Shown here: one piece after another, positions 1 to 5,341 of the stretch
How positions within the stretch are numbered: position 1 is the first letter of the stretch
Layout: every line of letters starts with the position of its first letter
NCBI GenBank assembly: GCA_029935275.1
Contig: JAOZKQ010000156.1
Span: forward strand, 1 to 5,341
Direction: 5' to 3'
Length of the DNA stretch: 5,341 bases
From: Bacteroidales bacterium
Lineage (GTDB): Bacteria; Bacteroidota; Bacteroidia; Bacteroidales; VadinHA17
Translations under genes and position numbers: made by a program
The notes under the pieces: generated by a model
Database searches by the model: none
Seen by the model: only the letters and a program-made list of their open reading frames with translations
Told to the model about the DNA's origin: nothing

Positions 1-41
1 GTATTTACCCAGTCGGTAAGTATCTTTTCCTGAGTTGGCAT
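1..41 (-). CDS. Possible 5' end of a minus-strand gene, cut by the window edge
   Basis: Read on the minus strand, an ATG at 41-39 opens a frame of 13 codons (MPTQEKILTDWVN) that runs off the left edge without a stop. Base composition supports a boundary here: 1-41 is about 41% GC, and the sequence just beyond it drops sharply to AT-rich spacer. The gene would be divergent from the oxidoreductase at 241. The family cannot be recognised from 13 residues. An equally short alternative is the 3' end of a plus-strand gene, since frame 3 reads to a TAA at 51-53 (ending SWHNLK). Neither reading is long enough to be secure. Confidence 0.3.
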   Translation of the reverse strand, partial: MPTQEKILTDWVN

Positions 42-180
42 AATCTTAAATAATGACTAAAAATAGTTATAATCAATAATTAACCCTAATTTTTTGTAAA
101 AAATCATTTTATAATAATTGGCTTATTCTAATTTCAGGTACTATTTTTATCTAGTAAAGAAGCTTCAATTTAGAATTGAT

Positions 181-198
181 TTAGTAACTTTATAAACT
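181..198 (+). repeat. Left copy of an 18-bp direct repeat flanking the oxidoreductase gene
   Basis: TTAGTAACTTTATAAACT at 181-198 matches 1688-1705 at 17 of 18 positions (T versus C at the fifth base), including 13 identical bases in a row. This copy lies 42 bases upstream of the oxidoreductase start, in AT-rich spacer. The two copies bracket exactly one gene. Low sequence complexity makes a chance match possible. Confidence 0.4.
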
Positions 199-240
199 TT
201 CACCCAAATAATTCATTTCAAGTAATTAAAATTCTTAATT

Positions 241-1602
241 ATGGATTCTATTAAATTGAAAAGAAGGGATTTCCTGAAGAAATCGGCCATAGGTCTTAGC
301 GGGGCCATACTGGCACCCAGCATTTTGCCATCCTGCGTTAACTGGAAAGGAGCCAACAACCGTTTACAGATAGGACATATTGGTGTTGGTTCCCGGGGAG
401 GCAGTGAATTGAAAAATTATTTTCTCCATCTTGAGGGTTCCCGTTCGGTTGCGGTTTGTGATGTTTGGCAGGAGAGGAGGGAACGGGGGGCAAAATTCGT
501 TGAGGCATACTACAAAAAGAATGAGATAAAAGCACCGGAATGTAAGCCATACCTTGATTTTGAGGAAATATTACAACGCAATGATATTGATGCTGTGCAT
601 ATTACCACACCGGATCACTGGCATGTTACGGCTGCCATTAAAGCAGCTCGAGCCGGTAAACATATTATGTTAGCCAAGCCTCTAGGATTGAGTTATCCAA
701 ATTATTTGAAGTTGCAGAAAGCCCTGGATGAAAACAATGTCAGATTTCATTATGGAACCCAGCAACGTACAATGCGACATATGCAGCTTGGAATAAGTAT
801 GATCAAAGAAGGTAAGATTGGGGAAATTGATCGTGTTGATGTGTGGGCCCCGGGCAAGAATCCTGTTGAATCTCCGGTATGTAACGAGGTTCCCATATCT
901 CCCGGTTTTGATTATGATCGATGGACTGGCCCGGCCCCGTTGAATCCTTTTTGTCCTGCCAGGGTGACCAACAATAGTTCATGGTTCCAGTATGATTATA
1001 GCATTGGATTTCTTGCTGGCTGGGGGGCCCATCCACTTGATATTATGGTCTGGGCTTTGAAAGATAAGGTTAAAGGGGTTTATTCATGTGAAGGAGCCGG
1101 GGAATTTTGGCCTGAGGGAGGGATTTACAACAATATTTTATCCTGGGATTTGAATTATAATTATCAAAGTGGAATAGAACTTCATTTTGTTAGTACCAAT
1201 ATTGCAGGGCATGGAATGTTAGACCATCGTGAACGAAAGGAAGGTAATGGTACTACTTTCTATGGCTCTAAAGGCTGGATTTCGCTAAGCAGGTCATCAG
1301 CACAGTCGAATATTGCTGAGATAGATAAGAAGTTAAACGATTTCCCTAAAAATAAAGGAGGTGGAATTATGAGTGAGGAAAATACAATGGGGCAAATGTT
1401 TCTTGATGTTATTACCGGGAAATCCAGTGAAACATGCCCTCTTGATGAAGCAATTATCTCTGATACCATCAGCCATATGGGTGATATTGCTATCAGGTCG
1501 GATCACAAAATCAACTGGGACCCGCAAAAGGGAGAAGTAGTTGGCGATACTGCAGCAAATAGTTTATATATGCGTAAAATGAGGGAACATTATACAGTAT
1601 AG
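241..1602 (+). CDS. Exported Gfo/Idh/MocA-family NAD(P)-dependent oxidoreductase (Tat signal, putative lipoprotein)
   Basis: The 453-residue protein starts with a twin-arginine signal: KRRDFLKKS at 7-15, a hydrophobic stretch to about 28, then LPSC at 29-32. The last resembles a lipobox and would make Cys32 the lipidated first residue of the mature protein. A Rossmann fold follows, with GVGSRG at 48-53, Asp74 after the second strand and TPDHWH at 123-128. The usual EKP motif reads AKP (145-147), so the lysine is kept and the glutamate is lost. The C-terminal Gfo/Idh domain contains DYDRWTGPAP (224-233) and GWGAHPLDI (260-268), typical of secreted Bacteroidota members. The family oxidises or reduces sugars and cyclitols with a nicotinamide cofactor; some exported relatives (GH109) are NAD-dependent glycosidases, so hydrolase activity is possible. 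The substrate cannot be read from sequence. The start is supported by the signal lying right at the N-terminus; no Shine-Dalgarno is visible. The gene is convergent with the permease gene. Confidence 0.93.
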   Translation: MDSIKLKRRDFLKKSAIGLSGAILAPSILPSCVNWKGANNRLQIGHIGVGSRGGSELKNYFLHLEGSRSVAVCDVWQERRERGAKFVEAYYKKNEIKAPECKPYLDFEEILQRNDIDAVHITTPDHWHVTAAIKAARAGKHIMLAKPLGLSYPNYLKLQKALDENNVRFHYGTQQRTMRHMQLGISMIKEGKIGEIDRVDVWAPGKNPVESPVCNEVPISPGFDYDRWTGPAPLNPFCPARVTNNSSWFQYDYSIGFLAGWGAHPLDIMVWALKDKVKGVYSCEGAGEFWPEGGIYNNILSWDLNYNYQSGIELHFVSTNIAGHGMLDHRERKEGNGTTFYGSKGWISLSRSSAQSNIAEIDKKLNDFPKNKGGGIMSEENTMGQMFLDVITGKSSETCPLDEAIISDTISHMGDIAIRSDHKINWDPQKGEVVGDTAANSLYMRKMREHYTV

Positions 1603-1687
1603 AATATTTGCATTCAATACAAATTCGGTACAATCCCTGAAGTATGAATAAAATTCAAAATAGTTAACCTTATTCTGACATTAACAA

Positions 1688-1705
1688 TTAGCAACTTTAT
1701 AAACT
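1688..1705 (+). repeat. Right copy of the 18-bp direct repeat, touching the permease stop codon
   Basis: TTAGCAACTTTATAAACT at 1688-1705 repeats 181-198 with one mismatch, 1507 bases away in the same orientation. Its last two bases fall inside the permease stop codon (minus-strand TAG at 1706-1704). The rest of the 1603-1703 spacer has only weak AT-rich hairpins, for example a 7-pair bulged stem at 1602-1626 with no T-run, so no convincing terminator is seen between the two convergent genes. Confidence 0.4.
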
Positions 1706-4091
1706 ATTCATATCGTAAAGCCTGGGCCGGGTTTGTGTTGGCAGCTTTGATGGCCTGATAACTGATGGTAATCTGTGCAATAATCATTGCCAGTAGCGCA
1801 GCACCTGCAAAAATCCACCAATCCAGAGAGGTTTTTGTATCGTACTCTTGTAGGAATTTATTCATAGCAAACCAGGCCAATGGACATGCCAGGATGGCCG
1901 AGATAAATACTAAAAGGGCAAAACGACGTGAAAGGAGCTGAATTACCATGGTTTGAGTAGCACCCATGACTTTTCGAATCCCGATTTCTTTGGTACGTTG
2001 CTCAGCAGTGTATGAGGCGAGTCCGAATAAGCCCAGGCAGGCAATGATGATGGCAAGAATAGCCAGATATTTTACCAGGCTTCCCATTCGCTCTTCTGTT
2101 CGGTACATGCGGTCAATATCATCATTTACAAATTTGTAATCAAAGGGGTATCCGGGCATAATATCATTCCACACAACTTCCAGCTTTTTCATGGAGGTAG
2201 CAATTTGTTTTGGATCTAATCTCACTACCATGTTATTTATAAATCCGGTAGTATCCGTTACAATTACAAACATAGGTTCCACCTCTTCCCGGACTGATTT
2301 AAAATGAAAATCTTTCATAATACCAACTATCTTACCCGAAAAACCCCATACGTTCAATTCTGTGCCCAGTATATCCGGTTTGTCGATTAATTGGGCCAGC
2401 TTTTCATTTATCAGAAAATTACCTACGGTATCCTCAAAACTCTGGATGAGGTCACCAGGATAATCCGGCGAGAAATCTCGCCCCTCCTTCATTTCAATAC
2501 CATAAGTTTTAGCGTAGTTAAAATCAACAATATTATAACTGGCCAGGAATTCGAGATCGGGATCTTTTCCGGGCCATTCCACACCACCGGTATTGCTACC
2601 TATCATGCTTGGATTGTGAACTGTACCGGTAACAGATTCCACAAAGCTTTCCCTTAAAAAGGCATCCCGGATGATATGATAATTTGGCTGGGTTTCACCA
2701 CGCAGGGGTACATACATCAACATCTCCTTGTCATATCCGACCTTTTTATTCCTCATAAAGTTCAACTGGTTGTAAATAATAACGGTACCAATGACCAGAA
2801 AAATGGAAATACTAAATTGGAATACCACCAGTATCTGCCGAAATATTGAGGAACCTTTTGATCCGGTACCGGAATAACCCTTTAATACCTGTATGGGTTT
2901 GAAACGGGAAAGGTAAAGTGCTGGATAGGTGCCGGAAATCAGTCCGGTCAGTAAGGCTACAATTGTCAGGGCAATAAGGAATTGATAATTCATGTAATCC
3001 TCAAGCACAATATCTTTTCCCGAAATATTGTTGAAAACACCGCTAATCAATTGCACCCAAAAGAGTGCCAGTATTGTTGACAGGACAGCCATCAGAATTG
3101 ATTCTCCAAAAAATTGGGTAATAATGTTTTTACGAAAAGCACCTACCACTTTTCTAACACCAATTTCATTAGATCGATTTACTGATCGGGCGGTCGATAA
3201 ATTCATAAAATTTATACAGGCAATTAACAATACAAAAATAGCGAGTATAGAAAAAATATATACATATTGAACATTTCCCGGTGCATGTCCATATCCAAAA
3301 TATGAGAATAAATGCAGTCGCTTCATTGGTGCAACCAGAAAATCTGTTGTGGATTCAGGATTGTGTTCCCTTGCAATATTGGTTAGCATGGTGTCAACCT
3401 TGACAAGATCAGCTTCATTGTTCAACTCAACAAATGTGGTAATGGAATTACTGCCCCAATGATCATTATATTGTTTAATTTCTTTTAAAAAGTCAAAAGG
3501 CATAATTGCATCAAATTGGATCCATGAGTTTTTGGGTACTTTATCAATAACTCCTTTTACTGTAAATTCATATTGATTGTTAACAGAAATGGATTTACCA
3601 ATCGGGTTATCGGTATCAAAATATTTTTGGGCTAATTCTTTAGTGAGGACAATTGAAAAAGGTTCATTTAATGCCGTTTTTGGATTGCCATGGATCAAAG
3701 GGAAAGTGAACATTTCAAAAAAGATCGAGTCTGCTGCTTTTAGATTACTCTCATAAAAGGATCTGTCTCCGACCTGGAATAAAAGCCCTCCGACCCCATT
3801 TAGGCGAGTGGCATTCTGGATTTCAGGAATACGTTCAGCCCACACAGGGCCAGAAGGATAAGGAGTTACATTAACATGATAAGTCCCCGAAGAATAATGC
3901 TGGTCTTCTTCGACACGGTACAAATTGTCAATGTTTCCATGAAACCTGTCATAGTTGAGTTCATCCAGTACCCAGAAAAGGATTAGAATAGTACAGGCCA
4001 GGCCAAGTGAAAGGCCAAGGATATTGATGAAAGAAAGGGACTTTTGGCGGAATAAATTACGAAATGCAATTAATAAGTAATTCTTTAGCAT
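1704..4091 (-). CDS. ABC transporter permease, MacB/FtsX type (eight predicted membrane helices)
   Basis: This 795-residue inner-membrane protein has the two-unit layout common in Bacteroidota. Helix 1 is at about 21-43, followed by a MacB-type periplasmic domain (about 45-270). Helices follow near 277-297, 327-349 and 371-396, which form the first FtsX domain. Helix 5 (about 417-440) leads to a second extracytoplasmic domain (about 445-665), and helices near 672-694, 719-742 and 757-778 form the second FtsX domain. Each FtsX unit has the matching cytoplasmic motif, NEIGVRKVVGA (308-318) and KEIGIRKVMGA (701-711), expected to contact the ATPase. MacB-like systems use ATP to drive export or mechanical work across the envelope instead of moving substrate through the membrane pore; cargo cannot be inferred. 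Length and both ends look intact. No ATP-binding subunit or membrane-fusion protein is in the window. The start MLKNYLLIAFRNLFRQ is typical of the family; the upstream bases lack a clear ribosome binding site. Confidence 0.95.
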   Translation of the reverse strand: MLKNYLLIAFRNLFRQKSLSFINILGLSLGLACTILILFWVLDELNYDRFHGNIDNLYRVEEDQHYSSGTYHVNVTPYPSGPVWAERIPEIQNATRLNGVGGLLFQVGDRSFYESNLKAADSIFFEMFTFPLIHGNPKTALNEPFSIVLTKELAQKYFDTDNPIGKSISVNNQYEFTVKGVIDKVPKNSWIQFDAIMPFDFLKEIKQYNDHWGSNSITTFVELNNEADLVKVDTMLTNIAREHNPESTTDFLVAPMKRLHLFSYFGYGHAPGNVQYVYIFSILAIFVLLIACINFMNLSTARSVNRSNEIGVRKVVGAFRKNIITQFFGESILMAVLSTILALFWVQLISGVFNNISGKDIVLEDYMNYQFLIALTIVALLTGLISGTYPALYLSRFKPIQVLKGYSGTGSKGSSIFRQILVVFQFSISIFLVIGTVIIYNQLNFMRNKKVGYDKEMLMYVPLRGETQPNYHIIRDAFLRESFVESVTGTVHNPSMIGSNTGGVEWPGKDPDLEFLASYNIVDFNYAKTYGIEMKEGRDFSPDYPGDLIQSFEDTVGNFLINEKLAQLIDKPDILGTELNVWGFSGKIVGIMKDFHFKSVREEVEPMFVIVTDTTGFINNMVVRLDPKQIATSMKKLEVVWNDIMPGYPFDYKFVNDDIDRMYRTEERMGSLVKYLAILAIIIACLGLFGLASYTAEQRTKEIGIRKVMGATQTMVIQLLSRRFALLVFISAILACPLAWFAMNKFLQEYDTKTSLDWWIFAGAALLAMIIAQITISYQAIKAANTNPAQALRYE

Positions 4092-4110
4092 GGATAAATG
4101 TTTTATTTAT

Positions 4111-4238
4111 GGTAAGCTCTAATAGTTAGAAATTTTCAATCCGCAGTCCGTCAGCCGATGGATGAGGAATTTAAAATTTTGTTTAACGATGCTCCCGATA
4201 GCGATCAGGACTTCAAAGAGCAATTTTTAGAGCTTACC
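4111..4238. repeat. 12-bp perfect inverted repeat with a 104-bp interior
   Basis: GGTAAGCTCTAA at 4111-4122 is the exact reverse complement of TTAGAGCTTACC at 4227-4238. The left arm lies about 20 bases upstream of the permease start codon, inside its probable 5' leader. The arms could be paired operator half-sites, a long-loop hairpin in the leader, or ends of a very small inserted element; no flanking target duplication was noticed. A chance match within so short a distance is uncommon but not excluded. Confidence 0.4.
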
Positions 4239-4409
4239 TTAATGTCCAATTACGGATATATAACAAAAGACGATAAATATAGGAAAACATTGCATTATAA
4301 TTTTATACCGGGGCTTTTTCATCTCCTTATAGCTATTTACAGACATGGATATTTTTCTGGTAATTACACTTTTTACTTTCATATTTCGACTTTTTTGACA
4401 TTCGCCTGA
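4158..4409 (+). CDS. Doubtful 83-codon ORF, no recognised family
   Basis: The ATG at 4158 opens a frame ending in TGA at 4407-4409. The first half (acidic, for example NDAPDSDQDFKEQFLELTLM) looks protein-like. The second half is rich in Phe, Tyr, His and Ile, as expected of translated AT-rich noncoding DNA. The frame stays open upstream of the ATG to about 4116, and the opposite strand is also open from 4226 down to a TAG at 4121-4119, so coding strand is not settled. The 3' end runs through the -33 element of the pepE promoter, and one inverted-repeat arm lies inside it. No ribosome binding site is evident. It could be a small hypothetical gene, a remnant, or chance; chance or remnant is favoured. 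Confidence 0.2.
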   Translation: MDEEFKILFNDAPDSDQDFKEQFLELTLMSNYGYITKDDKYRKTLHYNFIPGLFHLLIAIYRHGYFSGNYTFYFHISTFLTFA

Positions 4410-4424
4410 ATTTTTGTATTTTAG
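4394..4424 (+). promoter_or_regulatory. Bacteroidota-type promoter for pepE
   Basis: TTTG at 4394-4397 and TATTTTAG at 4417-4424 are separated by 19 bases. This fits the Bacteroidota sigma-A pattern (TTTG at -33, TAnnTTTG at -7), with one mismatch in the -7 box. The -33 element also contains TTGACA (4395-4400). Transcription would start near 4431, giving a leader of roughly 15 bases before the ATG at 4447. The in-frame TTG at 4414 would lie inside the promoter, so it is unlikely to be the start codon. Confidence 0.55.
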
Positions 4425-4446
4425 GGCTGCAATAAATATTAAACTT

Positions 4447-5157
4447 ATGAGACTCTTATTAATTAGTAACTCAACAAATGCCGGTGAGGCATATTTAGAT
4501 TATCCAAAAGAACAAATCCGGAAATTCCTGGGTACTGAGAAAAAAACATGTCTTTTTATCCCTTATGCTGCAGTAACTTTTTCTTTTGATGATTATGAAG
4601 ATAAAGTTCGGGAACGATTTGAAGAAGTTGGCCATGATGTTCGTTCCATTCATAAATACCTGGATCCGGTCCAGGCTATTGAAGAAGCAGAAGCTATTGT
4701 AGTTGGTGGAGGCAATACCTGGCAGCTTACTAAAATGCTTCAAGATAAAGGACTAATGAAGCATATAGTTAAAAAGGTAAGAAATGATATGCCTTATATC
4801 GGCTGGAGTGCAGGCTCTAATTTAGCTTGTCCGAGTATTAAGACTACCAACGATATGCCAATTGTACAACCAGAAAGTTTTGCTGTGTTAAAGCTTATCT
4901 CTTTTCAGATTAATCCTCATTATCTTGATGCAAATCCTGACGGACATGCAGGTGAAACCAGGGAAATGCGTATTGAAGAGTTTCTGGAGGTGAACCGTAA
5001 AATTTATGTGGTAGGTCTCAGGGAAGGCACAATGCTGAAGCTGGAAAACGGACATTTAAAGCTTCTGGGATCTAAAAATGCCAGGGTATTTAAATATGGA
5101 ACAGAACCAAAAGAGGTTTCAGGAGAGTCCGATCTGGCTTTTCTTTTGAAAAAATAG
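4447..5157 (+). CDS. pepE: Peptidase E, alpha-aspartyl dipeptidase (family S51)
   Basis: This 236-residue cytoplasmic serine peptidase hydrolyses dipeptides with N-terminal aspartate (Asp-X), helping to recycle peptides to free amino acids. It closely follows the enterobacterial PepE pattern: MRLLLISNST at the N-terminus, VVGGGNTWQL (85-94), the nucleophile elbow GWSAGSNLACP with Ser121, TTNDMPIV with Asp136, QINPHY with His158, GHAGETRE (166-173) and LREG with Glu193. These match, with an offset of one, the Salmonella/E. coli residues Ser120, Asp135, His157 and Glu192 implicated in catalysis. The fold resembles class I glutamine amidotransferases; no signal peptide or membrane helix is present. 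The start at 4447 is preferred over an in-frame TTG at 4414 because homologues begin here and the promoter overlaps 4414. No Shine-Dalgarno is seen. It appears to be transcribed alone; cyanophycinase-like relatives are excluded by the close motif match. Confidence 0.95.
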   Translation: MRLLLISNSTNAGEAYLDYPKEQIRKFLGTEKKTCLFIPYAAVTFSFDDYEDKVRERFEEVGHDVRSIHKYLDPVQAIEEAEAIVVGGGNTWQLTKMLQDKGLMKHIVKKVRNDMPYIGWSAGSNLACPSIKTTNDMPIVQPESFAVLKLISFQINPHYLDANPDGHAGETREMRIEEFLEVNRKIYVVGLREGTMLKLENGHLKLLGSKNARVFKYGTEPKEVSGESDLAFLLKK

Positions 5158-5223
5158 TTTTTTATAATGTGTTGTCCTTTAAACGTAAGCTTTTCAGACA
5201 TGTAAAGAAAAAACCTGAAACAA

Positions 5224-5248
5224 GGTCTGCCCGCAAAAAGGCCGGACC
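5224..5248. other. Imperfect GC-rich stem-loop
   Basis: GGTCTGCC (5224-5231) pairs with GGCCGGACC (5240-5248), giving eight pairs including one G-T, with one bulged C and an eight-base A-rich loop. On the plus strand no T-run follows. On the minus strand it is followed by T-rich sequence (5222 down to 5200), so it could end a transcript arriving from the right. Confidence 0.35.
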
Positions 5249-5269
5249 ACCCCGTCATGACTGCTTTCC

Positions 5270-5303
5270 AAACGTTCCCATGTCCGGGGACGATGGGAAG
5301 TTT
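5270..5303. terminator. Strong stem-loop, candidate terminator
   Basis: TTCCCATGTC (5275-5284) pairs with GAC-G-ATGGGAA (5289-5299, one bulged G) around a CGGG loop. AAAC (5270-5273) pairs with GTTT (5300-5303) across a second bulged G, giving about 14 pairs. On the plus strand the stem runs into TTTTACTTTAC (5301-5311), an imperfect T-tract, 113 bases after the pepE stop. On the minus strand it directly follows a possible TAA stop at 5305-5303 but has no T-run. It may serve as a terminator in either direction or be part of a larger folded element. Confidence 0.4.
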
Positions 5304-5341
5304 TACTTTACAAAAAGTTCTGTCGTAATGGAACGGATTAT

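Larger units (their letters stand above)
4092..4446. other. Spacer between the divergent permease and pepE genes
   Basis: This 355-base gap separates the permease start (minus strand) from the pepE start (plus strand). It holds a 12-bp inverted repeat (4111-4122 and 4227-4238), an 83-codon ORF of doubtful reality, and the pepE promoter at its right end. No clear promoter of the Bacteroidota type was found for the permease on the minus strand. The part from about 4139 to 4250 is less AT-rich than the rest and can be read without stops on both strands, so it may be a decayed coding remnant. No known riboswitch or small RNA was recognised. Confidence 0.6.
5158..5341. other. GC-rich, hairpin-rich stretch after pepE; coding status unresolved
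   Basis: The 80 bases from 5221 to 5300 are about 60% GC, well above pepE and far above the other spacers. Three readings are possible. (1) Noncoding: two hairpins (5224-5248 and 5270-5303) enclosed by pairing of TGTAAAG (5201-5207) with CTTTACA (5306-5312). (2) A plus-strand gene running off the right edge: the frame from GTG 5169 or TTG 5172 has no stop and includes MSGDDGKFYFTKSSVVMERI from ATG 5280, but lacks an early ATG. (3) The 3' end of a minus-strand gene entering from the right, reading IIRSITTELFVK and stopping with TAA at 5305-5303, next to the second hairpin. No family was recognised in either coding reading. Confidence 0.4.

Noticed and set aside
118..149. Possible promoter for the oxidoreductase: TTG at 118-120, 21-base spacer, TATTTTTA at 142-149
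   Set aside because: The -7 box has 7 of 8 matches but the -33 part is only TTG with a long spacer, and such matches are easy to find in DNA this AT-rich.
1602..1626. Hairpin GAATATTTG/CAAATTC after the oxidoreductase stop as a terminator
   Set aside because: Short AT-rich stem with a two-base bulge and no following T-run.
2391..3270. Plus-strand ORFs of 80-88 codons inside the permease gene
   Set aside because: They are antisense shadows of an intact, well-recognised permease.
4414..4446. Eleven-residue N-terminal extension of PepE from TTG 4414
   Set aside because: It lies within the promoter, and homologues begin at the residue encoded at 4447.
5149..5163. A6-TAG-T6 at the pepE stop as an intrinsic terminator
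   Set aside because: Only A-T pairs around a three-base loop; too weak on its own, though the T-run might contribute.
5004..5258. Minus-strand ORF of 84 codons overlapping the pepE 3' end
   Set aside because: Most of it is antisense to well-supported pepE coding sequence, and its translation resembles no known family.
1..5341. A new defence, mobile or biosynthetic system spanning the window
   Set aside because: The genes are three recognisable, apparently independent housekeeping or envelope functions with opposing orientations; nothing ties them into one system.

Overview
The window looks like ordinary chromosomal sequence from a member of the Bacteroidota. This is inferred from four things: the start codons lack Shine-Dalgarno sequences, the intergenic DNA is very AT-rich, one promoter fits the Bacteroidota -33/-7 pattern, and two protein types are common in that phylum (a Tat-signal Gfo/Idh/MocA oxidoreductase and a long eight-helix ABC permease). 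No rRNA, tRNA, CRISPR array, transposase or phage gene was seen.

Layout: 1-41 may hold the first codons of a gene on the minus strand that runs off the left edge. 42-240 is very AT-rich spacer. 241-1602 (+) encodes an exported NAD(P)-dependent oxidoreductase with a twin-arginine signal and a lipobox-like cysteine. 1603-1703 is a short convergent spacer. 1704-4091 (-) encodes a MacB/FtsX-type ABC transporter permease of 795 residues. 4092-4446 is the spacer between the divergent permease and pepE genes; it holds a doubtful 83-codon ORF, a 12-bp inverted repeat and a good pepE promoter. 4447-5157 (+) encodes peptidase E (alpha-aspartyl dipeptidase) with all catalytic residues present. 5158-5341 is unusually GC-rich and hairpin-rich for this DNA, and may be a terminator region, a structured element or the edge of another gene.

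The three clear genes do not form an operon: neighbours are convergent (oxidoreductase/permease) or divergent (permease/pepE). Nothing shows that they act in one pathway. The oxidoreductase probably acts on a sugar or sugar derivative outside the cytoplasm, the permease sits in the inner membrane, and PepE recycles Asp-X dipeptides in the cytoplasm.

No convincing new multi-gene system was found. The best leads are a near-perfect 18-bp direct repeat flanking the oxidoreductase gene, the GC-rich folded stretch at the right edge, and the inverted repeat in the permease/pepE spacer.
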